From UBA7803 sp034522075 (GTDB taxonomy: Bacteria; Pseudomonadota; Gammaproteobacteria; Pseudomonadales; Azotimanducaceae): a DNA stretch of 64,000 bases. This document shows positions 41,915 through 51,668 of this stretch, piece after piece; within the stretch, counting starts at the first letter, position 1; every line of letters starts with the position of its first letter. The notes under the pieces are model-generated. The model saw nothing but the letters and a program-made list of their open reading frames with translations. It made no database searches and was not told the DNA's origin. A program made the position numbers and the translations under genes. The stretch spans positions 186,001 to 250,000 of the forward strand of contig JAXHLO010000006.1 of NCBI GenBank assembly GCA_034522075.1, in the 5' to 3' direction.

Positions 41915-42913
41915 TCAGCGCGCCCGCAACAGATACAGGGCGAAGTATTCGGCCTCATCGGTCCACCACTGATCCACCTCGAAGCCGCCGCGCCGGGCCA
42001 GCGCCTGAAACTCCGCTGGCTGGTATTTGTGGGAGTTTTCCGTGTGGATAATTTCACCCGCGGCGAATGTCAGCTGCGCGGAACCGATCTGCACCGTCTG
42101 CTCGGCCAGGCTGCGCAGGAACATCTGAATGCAGCCCAGGTCCGGATCGTAGCGGGCTTCGTGAGCGAAAGCCGCGGGGTCGAAATCGGCGTCAAGGCGC
42201 GCATTGATGTGGTGCAGCACATTCAGGTTGAAGGCGGCAGTGACGCCTTGACTATCGTTGTACGCGGCCTCCAGCACGGCGGCATCCTTCCTGGCGCCGG
42301 CCTTGCGGTCGACACCCACCAGCAGACGCCCGCCCGGACCGAGGGTGGCGTGCACGTGGCCGAGAAGAGCTACTGCGCCAGCGGGGTCGAAGTTGCCGAT
42401 GCTCGAGCCCGGGAAAAACCCGACCCGCGGCAGTGCCGCCACCGGCTCGGGCAGGGCAAAGCGCGCGGTGAAGTCGGCACAGGTGGGATAGACGTTCAGC
42501 CACGGATAATCCTGATGCAGGGCGCGTGCCTGGTCGAGCAGATGCTCTCCCGAGATGTCCACGGGTACGTAGGCGGCCGGGCGCAGCCGTTCAAGCAGTT
42601 TGCGGATCTTCTCGCTGGTGCCGCTGCCGTACTCCACCAGACACACGTCAGCCCCCAGCGCCCCGGCGATGTCGTCGAGATGGGCATCGAACAGCGCCAT
42701 CTCGGTTCGCGTCAGGTAATACTCGGGCAACCGGGTGATCTGCTCGAACAGACGTGAGCCGGTTTCATCGTAGAAGTATTTGGGCGGCAGCCGGCGCGGC
42801 CGCTCGGACAGGCCCTCGAGAATCTCTTCGCGCATGTCCGCCGTGCGCGGCTGGCGATCGAAGTAACGCAATTCGCCGCGTCCGCTGCCTGCAGAAGTCA
42901 TTTCGTCAGACAT
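41915..42913 (-). CDS. egtD: L-histidine N-alpha-methyltransferase EgtD
   Basis: This 332-residue SAM-dependent enzyme trimethylates histidine to hercynine, the first step of ergothioneine synthesis. It shows RRLPPKYFYDETGSRLFEQI, TRLPEYYLTRTEMALFDAH, VEYGSGTSEKIRKLLERL, FFPGSSIGNFDP and RARLDADFDPAAFAHEARYD-like substrate residues. ATG 42913 gives MSDEMTSAGSG; an internal ATG at 42901 is also possible. The order egtB then egtD on the minus strand forms a two-gene operon. Confidence 0.93.
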   Translation of the reverse strand: MSDEMTSAGSGRGELRYFDRQPRTADMREEILEGLSERPRRLPPKYFYDETGSRLFEQITRLPEYYLTRTEMALFDAHLDDIAGALGADVCLVEYGSGTSEKIRKLLERLRPAAYVPVDISGEHLLDQARALHQDYPWLNVYPTCADFTARFALPEPVAALPRVGFFPGSSIGNFDPAGAVALLGHVHATLGPGGRLLVGVDRKAGARKDAAVLEAAYNDSQGVTAAFNLNVLHHINARLDADFDPAAFAHEARYDPDLGCIQMFLRSLAEQTVQIGSAQLTFAAGEIIHTENSHKYQPAEFQALARRGGFEVDQWWTDEAEYFALYLLRAR

Positions 42914-42933
42914 CCTCTGTTGAACATTCTCTG

Positions 42934-44162
42934 CTAAATATCGTGGGCAAGCCGGATGCCCGTGAACTGCCACTGATCGCCAGGATAAAAGAAATTGCGA
43001 TAGCTGGAGCGCACGTGACCGGGGCGGGTGGCGCAGGAGCCGCCGCGCAGCACGAGCTGATTGCTCATGAACTTGCCGTTGTATTCCCCCAGGGTGCCCG
43101 GCAGAGGCTGATAGCCGGGGTAGGGCACGTAGGGGCTGGCCGTCCATTCCCAGACGTCACCATAAAGCTGCCGCAGCGGCGCCGTGGCGGCCATGATGCC
43201 GGGTGCGGCGGCGGGCTGCGGATGCAGGGCTCCGCCGTCGGCGAAATGCCCGGCCAGAGGCTGACCGGCGGCGGCATGTTCCCATTCCTGCTCGGTGGGC
43301 AGGCGCTGGCCGGACCAACGCGCGAACGCGTCGGCTTCGTAGAAGCTCACATGGGTGACAGGCAACTCCCGCGCCAGAGGGGCCGGGCCGGAGAGCCGGT
43401 ATTCGAACCACTCAGCGCCGCGCCGGAACCAGTACAGGGGGCCGGCGTGGGCGGCGGCGCCGGGATGGCTGCCGTACTCCCCCGGCACGTTACGCCGGCC
43501 AATGCCGCCCAGCCGTCACTCAGCCACAGATCCGGATTCGTATAGCCGCCGTCTTCGATGAAGGCGAGGAACTCGCCGTTGGTGACCAGGCGGTCGGCCA
43601 GAGCGAATGGCCGCAGCATGGCCTGATGCCGGGGCCGCTCGTTGTCGAAACAGAAATCTCCCAGGGCGGGATCCGGCGCGCCTATCTGGACGATGCCGCC
43701 GGCGAACGCGACGTAACCCGGCGCCCCGGAGGCACCCGCAGCCGGTGCTTCCGCACCGCTGTCGCGCAGATCGTCCCGGTAGGCGGGCATGAGGGGATTG
43801 CTGCCCAGCGTGTACTTGATGTCGGTGACCAGCAGTTCCTGATGCTGCTGCTCATGGTGCAGGCCCAGTTCCAGGCGGGCCCGGACTTCCGGGTCGTCAC
43901 TCTCGAGCAGCGGGCCCATGGCTTCATCCACATGGCGCCGGTAGTCGTAGACCTCGGCCACTGTGGGGCGGGACAGCATGCCGCGGCGGGGACGCGGATA
44001 AGGTTCTCCCACGCCGTTGTAGTAGGAGTTGAAGAGATATTCGTAACGTTCGTCGAAGGGCCGGTAGCCGGCGGGGAAAGGCTTGAGCAGAAACGTCTCG
44101 AAGAACCAGGTGGTATGCGCCAGGTGCCACTTCGGCGGACTGGCGTCATCCATCGGCTGCAC
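42934..44162 (-). pseudogene. egtB: Ergothioneine biosynthesis protein EgtB, one frameshift
   Basis: The first frame carries the DinB-like domain (PPKWHLAHTTWFFETFLLKP, EYLFNSYYNGVGEPYPRPRR, LGLHHEQQHQELLVTDIKY) and starts the sulfatase-modifying-factor domain. The second frame, from about 43490, holds the rest (VTHVSFYEADAFARWSGQRL, VWEWTASPYVPYPGYQ, LRGGSCATRPGHVRSSYRNF). EgtB joins hercynine to cysteine or glutathione with iron and oxygen. The protein-like frame extends upstream to about 44,230 (NYPQVRQVSEALCAPLALED), but no ATG, GTG or TTG is found there, so the true start is unclear; GTG 44162 is used. A sequence error is likely. Confidence 0.85.
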
Positions 44163-44250
44163 GCCGTAGTCCTCGAGGGCAAGCGGTGCGCAAAGTGCCT
44201 CGCTGACCTGACGGACCTGTGGGTAATTCAGTGCCGTGATAGCTGCAACC

Positions 44251-44892
44251 TCAGCGCCAGCGTTCCTGCAGCGTCCTGAACGTTGCCACTATGGTATCAG
44301 CTTGATGGGGCAGTTTGACGAAGCCGTGGTAGTGGCCGCGGGGATTGACGATGACGATGTTGCCGGTGTGATCCACCTGATAGCCGTCGCCGTTGCCGGG
44401 AACCTTGGCAAAGGCCACGTTCACGGCAGTGGCCAGGTTGGCGGTGGCCGCCCGGTCACCGCGTGCTCCGAGGAAGGTGGGCGAGAACGACTCGACATAG
44501 CTCGCCAGGGTTTCCCGGTCGTCGCGCTCGGGATCCACGGTCACCAGCACGCCCTGGAAATCGCTCACACTGTCCGGACTTTCCTCGGCCAGGCGGCGGC
44601 GCGCCTGGGCCAGCACTGACATGGCGATGGGACAGATATCAGGACAGTTGGTGAAACCAAAGAAAACGAACGACCAGCGGCCGCGCAGATCGGCGACCGT
44701 AAACGGCTCACCGCGGTGGCTGGTGAGTTCGAAGTCACCGAGTTCCCGCGGGGTCGGCAGAATGAAAACGCCCTGTTCACGAAGCTGCTCGTCGCTGAGC
44801 ACCGGAGTGCGGGTAACGCTGTAGACCAGCATGCCGACGACGATGGTAACGAATGCGAGGCAGAGGATGACGGTGGTACGCACGGGGGTCAC
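44251..44892 (-). CDS. SCO1/SenC copper chaperone
   Basis: This 213-residue inner-membrane-anchored thioredoxin-fold protein has an anchor TVILCLAFVTIVVGMLVYSV, the copper site FGFTNCPDICPIAMSVL and a distal His in YQVDHTGNIVIV. It delivers copper to the CuA centre of cytochrome oxidase. It overlaps ctaB by 4 bases and is the last gene of the oxidase assembly set. Confidence 0.93.
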   Translation of the reverse strand: MTPVRTTVILCLAFVTIVVGMLVYSVTRTPVLSDEQLREQGVFILPTPRELGDFELTSHRGEPFTVADLRGRWSFVFFGFTNCPDICPIAMSVLAQARRRLAEESPDSVSDFQGVLVTVDPERDDRETLASYVESFSPTFLGARGDRAATANLATAVNVAFAKVPGNGDGYQVDHTGNIVIVNPRGHYHGFVKLPHQADTIVATFRTLQERWR

Positions 44893-45806
44893 AGGGGCAA
44901 CAACTCCATAGCCGGCGGCGCCATCGCCGGCACGTAATGATCAGCGAGCAGAAACACGAACAACGCCATCAGATAGACAATGGAGTAGCGGAAAGTTTCC
45001 ATGGGCGCCCGGGGGTTGCAGTTGCGCAGCAGCACCACGGCCCAGTAGACGAACCCGGCGCCGAGGCCGAGGGCGCCGGCCAGATAGAGAAAGCCGCTCA
45101 TGCCGATGGCGAAGGGCAGCAGGCTCACGGCCACCATGATGAGGGTGTAGAGCAGGATGTGCAGCCGCGTGTAGGCATCGCCGTGGGTCACCGGCAGCAT
45201 GGGTACGTCCACCGAGGCATATTCCTCTTTGCGTTCCAGGGCCAGTGCCCAGAAATGCGGCGGCGTCCAGGCGAAGATGATGAGTACCAGCAGCAGCGCG
45301 CCGGGGTCGATGCTGTTGGTCACCGCTGTCCAGCCGAACAAGGGCGGCGCGGCGCCGAACAGCCCGCCGATGACGATGTTCTGCGGCGTTGCCCGCTTCA
45401 GGTACAGGGTGTAAACCAGCCCGTAGCCTACCCAGGACGCCAGGTTCAGCCAGGCGGTGAGCGGATTGACCAGAAAATACAGGATGCTCATGCCGCTGAC
45501 GCCGAGTACGGCGGAGAACGTCAGGCCGGCCCGCAGACCGACCCTTCCGGTCGCCACCGGACGGCGGCGGGTACGCGCCATGCGGGCATCGATGCGCGCA
45601 TCGGCCAGATGATTGACCACGGCAGCCGAGCCGGCCACCAGCGCGATGCCGGTCAGACCGAAGACCAGGGCGTCGAGGGGTACCATGCCGGGCACGGCGA
45701 GGAACATGCCCACCAGCGCGCAGAGCAGCATCAGGAGCACGACGCCGGGTTTGGTCAGTTCCAGATAGTCGCGCCAGGTGGGGGATTGTACTGCGGCCTC
45801 GCTCAT
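44889..45806 (-). CDS. ctaB: Protoheme IX farnesyltransferase
   Basis: This 305-residue membrane prenyltransferase converts heme B to heme O. It shows YLELTKPGVVLLMLLCALVG, the aspartate-rich NHLADARIDARMARTRRRPV and FAWTPPHFWALALERKEEYA. Nine helices are predicted. ATG 45806 overlaps the end of ctaA by 4 bases. It is needed for heme A of the oxidase encoded next to it. Confidence 0.94.
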   Translation of the reverse strand: MSEAAVQSPTWRDYLELTKPGVVLLMLLCALVGMFLAVPGMVPLDALVFGLTGIALVAGSAAVVNHLADARIDARMARTRRRPVATGRVGLRAGLTFSAVLGVSGMSILYFLVNPLTAWLNLASWVGYGLVYTLYLKRATPQNIVIGGLFGAAPPLFGWTAVTNSIDPGALLLVLIIFAWTPPHFWALALERKEEYASVDVPMLPVTHGDAYTRLHILLYTLIMVAVSLLPFAIGMSGFLYLAGALGLGAGFVYWAVVLLRNCNPRAPMETFRYSIVYLMALFVFLLADHYVPAMAPPAMELLPL

Positions 45807-46825
45807 GAACTCTCCAGGCGCCGAGGCTGTCCGTCGCGGAAGGCGCGGTAGTTTACTGTAACCAGCGCCGCCAGCAACAGGGCGCCGCCGGCATTGTGCG
45901 CCGTGGCCGACCACAACGGCAGGACCAGCACCACGTTGAGAATTCCGAGGCCGAGCTGCAGCGCCAGCACCACGGCGACCGGCGCGGCCAATGGCGAGCG
46001 CGCCCGCTGCAGGCGCCAGGCCAGCAGGCCGACCACCAGCAGCACCACTACGGCGCCCAGTCGATGGACGAATTGAATGGCCACCCGGGCATCGCTTTCG
46101 AGTTGTCCGCCCAGGTAGTTGGGGCCTACGGTCTGAGCGAAATTGAAGCCATCCGCCAGATTCATCTGCGGCCACCAGTCGCCGTGGCAGGTGGGAAAAT
46201 CATGGCATGCCAGGGCCGCATAGTTGGCGGACACCCAGCCGCCCAGGGCGATCTGGACCACGACTGCCGTCAGGGCCAGCAGGCCGTGGGGCAACAGCCG
46301 GTGCGGTACTGTCAGATGCTGCGCCACACCCAGGCGCAGACTCAGCAGCCACAGCAGACTCAGGGTGGCAAAGCCGCCAAGCAGGTGAGCGGTGACCACC
46401 TGGGGCCAGAGCTTCAAGGTAACCGTCCACGCGCCGAATGCTCCCTGCAGGATGACCAGGGCAAGCAATGCCAGGGGCAGCCCGACCGGCAGGCGCTCGG
46501 CGGCCGGGTCCGGATCGCGGCGGCGGGCGTTGATCAGTGCCACCACGGCCATGGCCGTGATGAGCAACCCGAGAGCAGTGGCGAAGTAGCGGTGGATCAT
46601 CTCCCACCAGGCTTTGTCGACCTCCACCGGGGCGTCCGGGAACCGCGCCTCGGCGGCCAGCCGCGCGGCTTCGCTGGTAGGCACGGTGATGAAGCCGTAG
46701 CAGCCCGGCCAGTCCGGACAGCCCAGACCCGCATCCACCAGGCGGGTGAATGCGCCGAGGACGACCACGACGCCAACCAGGGCCACGGCAATCAGGGTCA
46801 GCCGGGTGAAACGTTGCTTAACCAA
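45803..46825 (-). CDS. ctaA: Heme A synthase
   Basis: This 340-residue membrane protein of the COX15/CtaA family oxidises heme O to heme A. It shows AFTRLVDAGLGCPDWPGCYG near the start, EMIHRYFATALGLLITAMAV, VTAHLLGGFATLSLLWLL and FVHRLGAVVVLLVVGLLAW, giving the histidine ligands of the two heme sites. About eight helices are predicted. It overlaps genes at both ends. Confidence 0.94.
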   Translation of the reverse strand: MVKQRFTRLTLIAVALVGVVVVLGAFTRLVDAGLGCPDWPGCYGFITVPTSEAARLAAEARFPDAPVEVDKAWWEMIHRYFATALGLLITAMAVVALINARRRDPDPAAERLPVGLPLALLALVILQGAFGAWTVTLKLWPQVVTAHLLGGFATLSLLWLLSLRLGVAQHLTVPHRLLPHGLLALTAVVVQIALGGWVSANYAALACHDFPTCHGDWWPQMNLADGFNFAQTVGPNYLGGQLESDARVAIQFVHRLGAVVVLLVVGLLAWRLQRARSPLAAPVAVVLALQLGLGILNVVLVLPLWSATAHNAGGALLLAALVTVNYRAFRDGQPRRLESS

Positions 46826-47360
46826 TTTGCGATACCTTCAGCAGTCTTTCGAGATCGTCGAGTATGTCGTCGGCGCCCTGGTCAAAGGTGTAGTAGAAGA
46901 CCAGATTGCCCAGGGGATCGACGATATATATTCCCCGGTCCAGGCTGGACAGATTACCGGAAAGCATCTGCAGCCGGGGATAGGTTTCCGTCAGCTCAGC
47001 GGCGTCTGCTGGTTGTGCGCCGAGCAAAGCGCGGCGTACCCGCGCTGCATCCCGATTGAGCAGAACGTGGAGCTGGCGCAACTGGTAAAGCGCATTGCGG
47101 CAGGTCTGGTCACAGGGGCCCTGCGGCACCACCCACAGCCACCACTTGCCGGCTTCAAGCGGCTCATCGGTTGCGCTTGCGATGCCCAGCTCTTCTACCG
47201 TGACGGGCGGTTGGACGAACCGGCCATGGTTGGTGGTGGCCCAGAGGCCGCCGTCCCGAGCCCCCTGGAACAGCAACCAGGCACCTGCCAGAGATACAGC
47301 GGAGATACCCACGATCATGAGGAGCTGCAGGCGCGGATGAACGTTCAGAAATGCCCTCAT
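46818..47360 (-). CDS. Oxidase-cluster membrane-anchored thioredoxin-like protein
   Basis: This 180-residue protein has an N-terminal anchor (LLMIVGISAVSLAGAWLLFQ), then WWLWVVPQGPCDQTCRNALY (a CxxxC near residue 100) and GIYIVDPLGNLVFYYTFDQG. The pattern resembles the SCO-like hypothetical protein found between SURF1 and ctaA in Pseudomonas-type clusters. It is probably a copper or heme insertion helper. ATG 47360 overlaps the SURF1 end. Confidence 0.8.
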   Translation of the reverse strand: MRAFLNVHPRLQLLMIVGISAVSLAGAWLLFQGARDGGLWATTNHGRFVQPPVTVEELGIASATDEPLEAGKWWLWVVPQGPCDQTCRNALYQLRQLHVLLNRDAARVRRALLGAQPADAAELTETYPRLQMLSGNLSSLDRGIYIVDPLGNLVFYYTFDQGADDILDDLERLLKVSQIG

Positions 47361-48064
47361 GAGCGAGGGCCATGACGATAGAAACCGAACAGCACAAAGC
47401 CCGCCAGCAACACCACAGCCAGGCCGAACCACTGCACCGCATAACCCTGATGGCGCTCGGGCCGGAACGCGGCATCTACCGGAGCCGCAGCCAGCACCCC
47501 GGGCTGGCCCGATTCCAGGCGGATTTCAGCCGGCTGCGCCCCGGCATCCTGCGCCATACGCGAAACATTCAGACGCTGGACACGTTTCGGCCAGCGTTCC
47601 GGCCAGGGATCCGCCGCGAGCAGGAGCGTCATCCCCGTGTCCGGCCACACCACGCCCACCACGGTCACGGGACCCTCGGGGGTGGGGACCGCCGGCAGCT
47701 CGCCGCGGCTCGCGGGTGCTGCGAGCCAACCGCGATTGAGCAGATAGACCCGGCCGCCTGCACAGCGAAAACGGGAAACCACCCAGTAGCCCGGCTCTCC
47801 GTTGCGTAGTTTGTTGTCCACCAGATAATGTTCTCCAGGCAGATACTCGCCGGTCAGGCGCAGGCGCAGAAAATCCACATCGCTCAGCGTCCGGGGCGGC
47901 GCCTGGGGCAGCATCCCCAGGCGGTCGAAATAACGCTCCTGATAGCCGCGCATCTCCGCCGCCCGCTGCAGCTGCCAGACTCCTAAAGCCAGCACCAGCG
48001 GCAGCATGACCACGACGAAGCCCGTCATGGGCCAGCCAGGCGCAAAGCGCGAGCTCAGGGTCAC
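47357..48064 (-). CDS. SURF1 family assembly protein
   Basis: This 235-residue protein has helices at both ends (MTGFVVVMLPLVLALGVWQL and WFGLAVVLLAGFVLFGFYRH). In between are HYLVDNKLRNGEPGYWVVSR and VYLLNRGWLAAPASRGELPA, the SURF1 signature. It helps insert heme A into oxidase subunit I. It is divergent from the DUF2909 gene. Confidence 0.92.
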   Translation of the reverse strand: MTLSSRFAPGWPMTGFVVVMLPLVLALGVWQLQRAAEMRGYQERYFDRLGMLPQAPPRTLSDVDFLRLRLTGEYLPGEHYLVDNKLRNGEPGYWVVSRFRCAGGRVYLLNRGWLAAPASRGELPAVPTPEGPVTVVGVVWPDTGMTLLLAADPWPERWPKRVQRLNVSRMAQDAGAQPAEIRLESGQPGVLAAAPVDAAFRPERHQGYAVQWFGLAVVLLAGFVLFGFYRHGPRS

Positions 48065-48133
48065 CGTACGTCCGCCGCGGCAGCGATTTCGCCTGATCGC
48101 CGCACTTGGGTTAAGGTAAGCGCCTCATCCGCG

Positions 48134-48400
48134 TTGGTCACCCTCGTGCTGAAAATCATCATATTCGTGCTGCTGATCGGTGTTGTGCTCAGCCTGTTCA
48201 GCGGGCTGGTCTTCCTGTTCAAAGACAGCGACCGGCAGGACTCGAAGCGTACGCTGTATGCGCTGGGCATCCGCATCACTCTGGCGGCGGCCCTGCTGCT
48301 GACCGTCTTCTACGGTCTGTACACCGGCCAGCTCGAAATGGGCAGCAACGCGCCGTGGCATGATCGGCCGGCAGCGCCGGCAGAGCAGCCGGCGCCCTGA
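48134..48400 (+). CDS. DUF2909 twin-helix membrane protein
   Basis: This 88-residue protein has two membrane helices (VLKIIIFVLLIGVVLSLFSG and YALGIRITLAAALLLTVFYG) and the KDSDRQDSKRTLYALGIRIT motif of DUF2909. It is always found in cytochrome oxidase clusters. Its role is unknown. TTG 48134 is the best start. It is on the opposite strand to the oxidase genes. Confidence 0.88.
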   Translation: MVTLVLKIIIFVLLIGVVLSLFSGLVFLFKDSDRQDSKRTLYALGIRITLAAALLLTVFYGLYTGQLEMGSNAPWHDRPAAPAEQPAP

Positions 48401-48408
48401 CCGGATCC

Positions 48409-48458
48409 TTACACGCGTCCTTACAGGCGTCTGTTACACGCGTCCTTACAGGCGTCTC
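48409..48458 (+). repeat. 25-bp tandem duplication
   Basis: The unit TTACACGCGTCCTTACAGGC plus GTCTG occurs twice with a period of 25 (starts at 48409 and 48434). Each unit itself contains two related half-units (TTACACGCGTCC and TTACAGGCGTCT). It lies between the DUF2909 gene and the end of ctaE. Confidence 0.8.
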
Positions 48459-49380
48459 AAAATACGTAGACGAACAGGAAGAGAATCACCCAGACCACGT
48501 CGACGAAGTGCCAGTACCAGGATGCCGCCTCGAAGCCGAAACAATCATCGTGGGTAAAGTGATCCTTGTACGCCCGAATCAGCTGGATCAACAGAATGAC
48601 GGTACCCAAGGTCACGTGAAAACCGTGAAAACCGGTCAGCAGGAAGAACGTAGACCCATAGATGCCACTGGCCATGGTCAGGCCAAGTTCGTTGTAGGCG
48701 TGGACATACTCCTCCACCTGCAGGCCCAGAAAGACGATGCCGAGCACCACCGTAGCGCCGAGCCAGGTGAGCAGCTTGCGCCGATCGTGGTTTTTCAGGG
48801 CCGTATGAGCGAAATGCACGGTGACGCTCGATGACAACAGGATCACCGTATTCCAGAACGGCAGATAAGCCAGCCACTGACCGACGCTGGTGAGGCTCGG
48901 CGCCGCCATGCTTTCGCCGGGGCCGGGGAATCGCGCAGGGTCGGGGTTGTTGATCACCGGCCAGGTGGCCTCGAACTCCGGCCAGAGATACTGCCCGGTC
49001 AGACCCTTCTCGCCCTCGCCGCCGAGCCAGGCAACGGCCAGGGCCCGAGTGTAGAAGAGGGCGCCGAAGAACGCCGCAAAGAACATGACCTCGGAGAAGA
49101 TGAACCAGCTCATGCCCCAGACGTACGAGCGCTTGAGCTGCGGACTGTTCAACCCGCGCTGGTTCTCGTCGACGACTGTAGCGAACCAGCGGAACAGCAC
49201 GATGGCCAGAATCAGCGAGCCCACATAGAACAGCAGCCGGCTGGGATCATCGCCGGACTTGAGATCGTTGAGCCAGATACCCAGCCCCGCGACGAACAGC
49301 AGCGCGCCCAGGGCAATGCCAATGGGATACCAGCTGTTGTGCGGTACGTAGTAGGTCGACTGCTCTGATGGGTTAGCCAT
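48457..49380 (-). CDS. ctaE: Cytochrome c oxidase subunit III
   Basis: This 307-residue subunit III has seven predicted helices. It includes YVWGMSWFIFSEVMFFAAFF (with the conserved Glu), WNTVILLSSSVTVHFAHTAL, and the end FGFEAASWYWHFVDVVWVIL. It stabilises the oxidase core. It is preceded by ctaG with a gap of 50 bases. The last codons lie beside the 25-bp tandem repeat. Confidence 0.95.
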   Translation of the reverse strand: MANPSEQSTYYVPHNSWYPIGIALGALLFVAGLGIWLNDLKSGDDPSRLLFYVGSLILAIVLFRWFATVVDENQRGLNSPQLKRSYVWGMSWFIFSEVMFFAAFFGALFYTRALAVAWLGGEGEKGLTGQYLWPEFEATWPVINNPDPARFPGPGESMAAPSLTSVGQWLAYLPFWNTVILLSSSVTVHFAHTALKNHDRRKLLTWLGATVVLGIVFLGLQVEEYVHAYNELGLTMASGIYGSTFFLLTGFHGFHVTLGTVILLIQLIRAYKDHFTHDDCFGFEAASWYWHFVDVVWVILFLFVYVF

Positions 49381-49430
49381 GTCCGATTATTCTCCGATGA
49401 TCGCGTCGGGTGCCCGCCGGGGGGCGCCCT

Positions 49431-50009
49431 TCAGGTCTGTGGAACCTCTTGCACGTCCGCGGCGGCGAAATCCGAGATGTCGAACAGCGCGTAGCTGAGC
49501 GATATGGATTGCACGTTGTCCGGCAGATTCGGGTCGACGATGAAGCGCATGGGCATCTCCATGGTCTCGCCGGGTTCGAGGACCTGAGAGTTGAAGCAGA
49601 AACACTCAGTCTTGTGAAAGAATTCCGCGGCTTTGGGCGGGACGACCGACGGCACCGCCTGACCCACCATGCGCCGATCGGTAGTGTTGGTGACGTAGAA
49701 GTTCACCTGTTTCAGGTCGCCCGGGTGTATGCGCACGCCGCCGGATTCCGACCAGAATTTCCAAGGCATGCCGCCGTTGGTATTGGTGATGAAGTTGACC
49801 TTCACCAGCCGGCTGGCGTCACGCTGCATGTCGGCGGGGTCGTAAGTGTATTGCCCGCCGGTGCGGCCGCCGAGCCCCGTGATGTCGCAGAGGACGTCGT
49901 AAAGGGGCACCAGGGCAAAACCGAAACCGAACATGCCGACCACCAGACGACACACCAGCTTCAATGCCGTGCGGCCGTGATTGGGTCTGTTTGTACGTGC
50001 ATCGGCCAT
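49431..50009 (-). CDS. ctaG: Cytochrome c oxidase assembly protein CtaG/Cox11
   Basis: This 192-residue protein has one membrane helix (LKLVCRLVVGMFGFGFALVP) and a periplasmic copper-binding domain with FFHKTECFCFNSQVLEPGET (Cys-x-Cys site). It delivers copper to the CuB centre. ATG 50009 has an RBS GGAGGTAG and starts 11 bases after the ctaD stop. Confidence 0.94.
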   Translation of the reverse strand: MADARTNRPNHGRTALKLVCRLVVGMFGFGFALVPLYDVLCDITGLGGRTGGQYTYDPADMQRDASRLVKVNFITNTNGGMPWKFWSESGGVRIHPGDLKQVNFYVTNTTDRRMVGQAVPSVVPPKAAEFFHKTECFCFNSQVLEPGETMEMPMRFIVDPNLPDNVQSISLSYALFDISDFAAADVQEVPQT

Positions 50010-50019
50010 GACTACCTCC

Positions 50020-51628
50020 TCAGCTGTGCGCCTCGGCCTCCGAAACCTTCGGCGGCTCGGAAAAACTGTGGTACGGGGCCGGCGACGGCAGCGTCCACTC
50101 CAGACCGTGCGCGCCTTCCCAGACCCGGTCGGTGGCCTGCTCGCCGCTCCGCATGCATCTTGATCACCACGAACAGGAAGATCAGCTGCGAGGCACCGAA
50201 CAGAAAGCCGCCGACACTGGACATCCATGTTGAAGTCGGCGAACTGCAGCGCGTAGTCGGGAATCCGGCGCGGCATGCCGGCCAGGCCCAGGAAGTGCTG
50301 GGGGAAGAACGTGATGTTCACGCCGATGAACGACAGCCAGAAATGCAGCTTACCCAGCGACTCGTCGTACATGCGCCCGCACCATTTAGGCAGCCAGTAG
50401 TAGACGGCAGCGATGATGGAGAACAAGGCCCCCGGCACCAGCACGTAATGGAAGTGCGCCACCACGAAATAGGTGTCGTGATACTGATAGTCGGCAGCGG
50501 CACGATGGCCAGCATCAGCCCGGTGAAGCCGCCGATGGTGAACAGCACCACGAAGGCGATGGCGAACAGCATGGGCGTCTCGAAGGTCATGGCACCGCGC
50601 CACATGGTGGCCACCCAGTTGAACACCTTCACCCCGGTGGGCACGGCGATCAGCATGGTGGCGTACATGAAGAACAGCTGCCCGGCCAGCGGCATGCCCA
50701 CGGTGAACATGTGGTGGGCCCAGACGATGAACGACAGGAAGGCGATGCTGGCTACCGCGTAGACCATGGAGTCGTAGCCGAACAGCGGCTTGCGCGCAAA
50801 CGTGGGAATGATCTGCGAGACGATGCCGAACGCCGGCAGAATCATGATGTACACCTCGGGATGCCCGAAGAACCAGAACAGGTGCTGGAACAGTACCGGG
50901 TCGCCGCCGCCGGCAGCATTGAAGAAGCTGGTGCCGAAGTGAATGTCGAACAGCATCATGGTGACCACACCGGCCAGCACCGGCATGACGGCCAGCAGCA
51001 GATAGGCGGTGATCAGCCAGGTCCAGACGAACAGCGGCATCTTCATCAGCGTCATGCCAGGCGCGCGCATGTTGAGAATCGTGGCAATGACGTTGATGGC
51101 GCCCATGATCGACGAGACACCCATGAGGTGCACGGCGAAGATGAAGAATGTTACCGAGTCCGGCGCATAGGTCGTCGACAGCGGCGCATAGAACGTCCAG
51201 CCGAAGTTCGGGCCGCCACCTTCCATGAACAGCGTCGAGAGCATCATGCTGAAGGCGAACGGCAGGATCCAGAAACTCCAGTTGTTCATGCGCGGCAGCG
51301 CCATGTCGGGCGCGCCGATCATCATCGGAACGAGCCAGTTGGCCAGGCCCACGAAGGCCGGCATGATGGCACCGAAGACCATGATGAGACCGTGCATGGT
51401 CGTCATCTGGTTGAAGAACTCAGGGGTGACGAACTGCAAGCCGGGCTGGAACAGCTCCGCGCGGACCACCAGGGCGAGCACCCCGCCGGTGAGGAACATG
51501 AGGAAACTGAACCACAGGTACAGAGTGCCGATGTCTTTGTGGTTGGTGGTCAACACCCAGCGCATCAGGCCCTTGTCAGGACCGTGGTCGTGGTGGTCGT
51601 CATGGTGGGCTACTACAACTTCGCTCAT
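50020..51628 (-). pseudogene. ctaD: Cytochrome c oxidase subunit I, frameshifted in this sequence
   Basis: The frame from 51628 encodes the 12-helix core with heme and CuB ligands, for example TTMHGLIMVFGAIMPAFVGL, LFWFFGHPEVYIMILPAFGI and IVWAHHMFTVGMPL. The next block (YQYHDTYFVVAHFHYVLVPG) is in another frame from about 50,500, and the tail (GGFLFGASQLIFLFVVIKMH, then TDRVWEGAHGLEWTLPSPAP) uses two more. Three single-base shifts near 50500, 50225 and 50150 are needed. Because the flanking oxidase genes are intact, sequence error is likelier than loss. Confidence 0.9.
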
Positions 51629-51668
51629 GCCTGCTTCCTGTCTGTTCCTTGTACTGCCGCGAGTCCTG

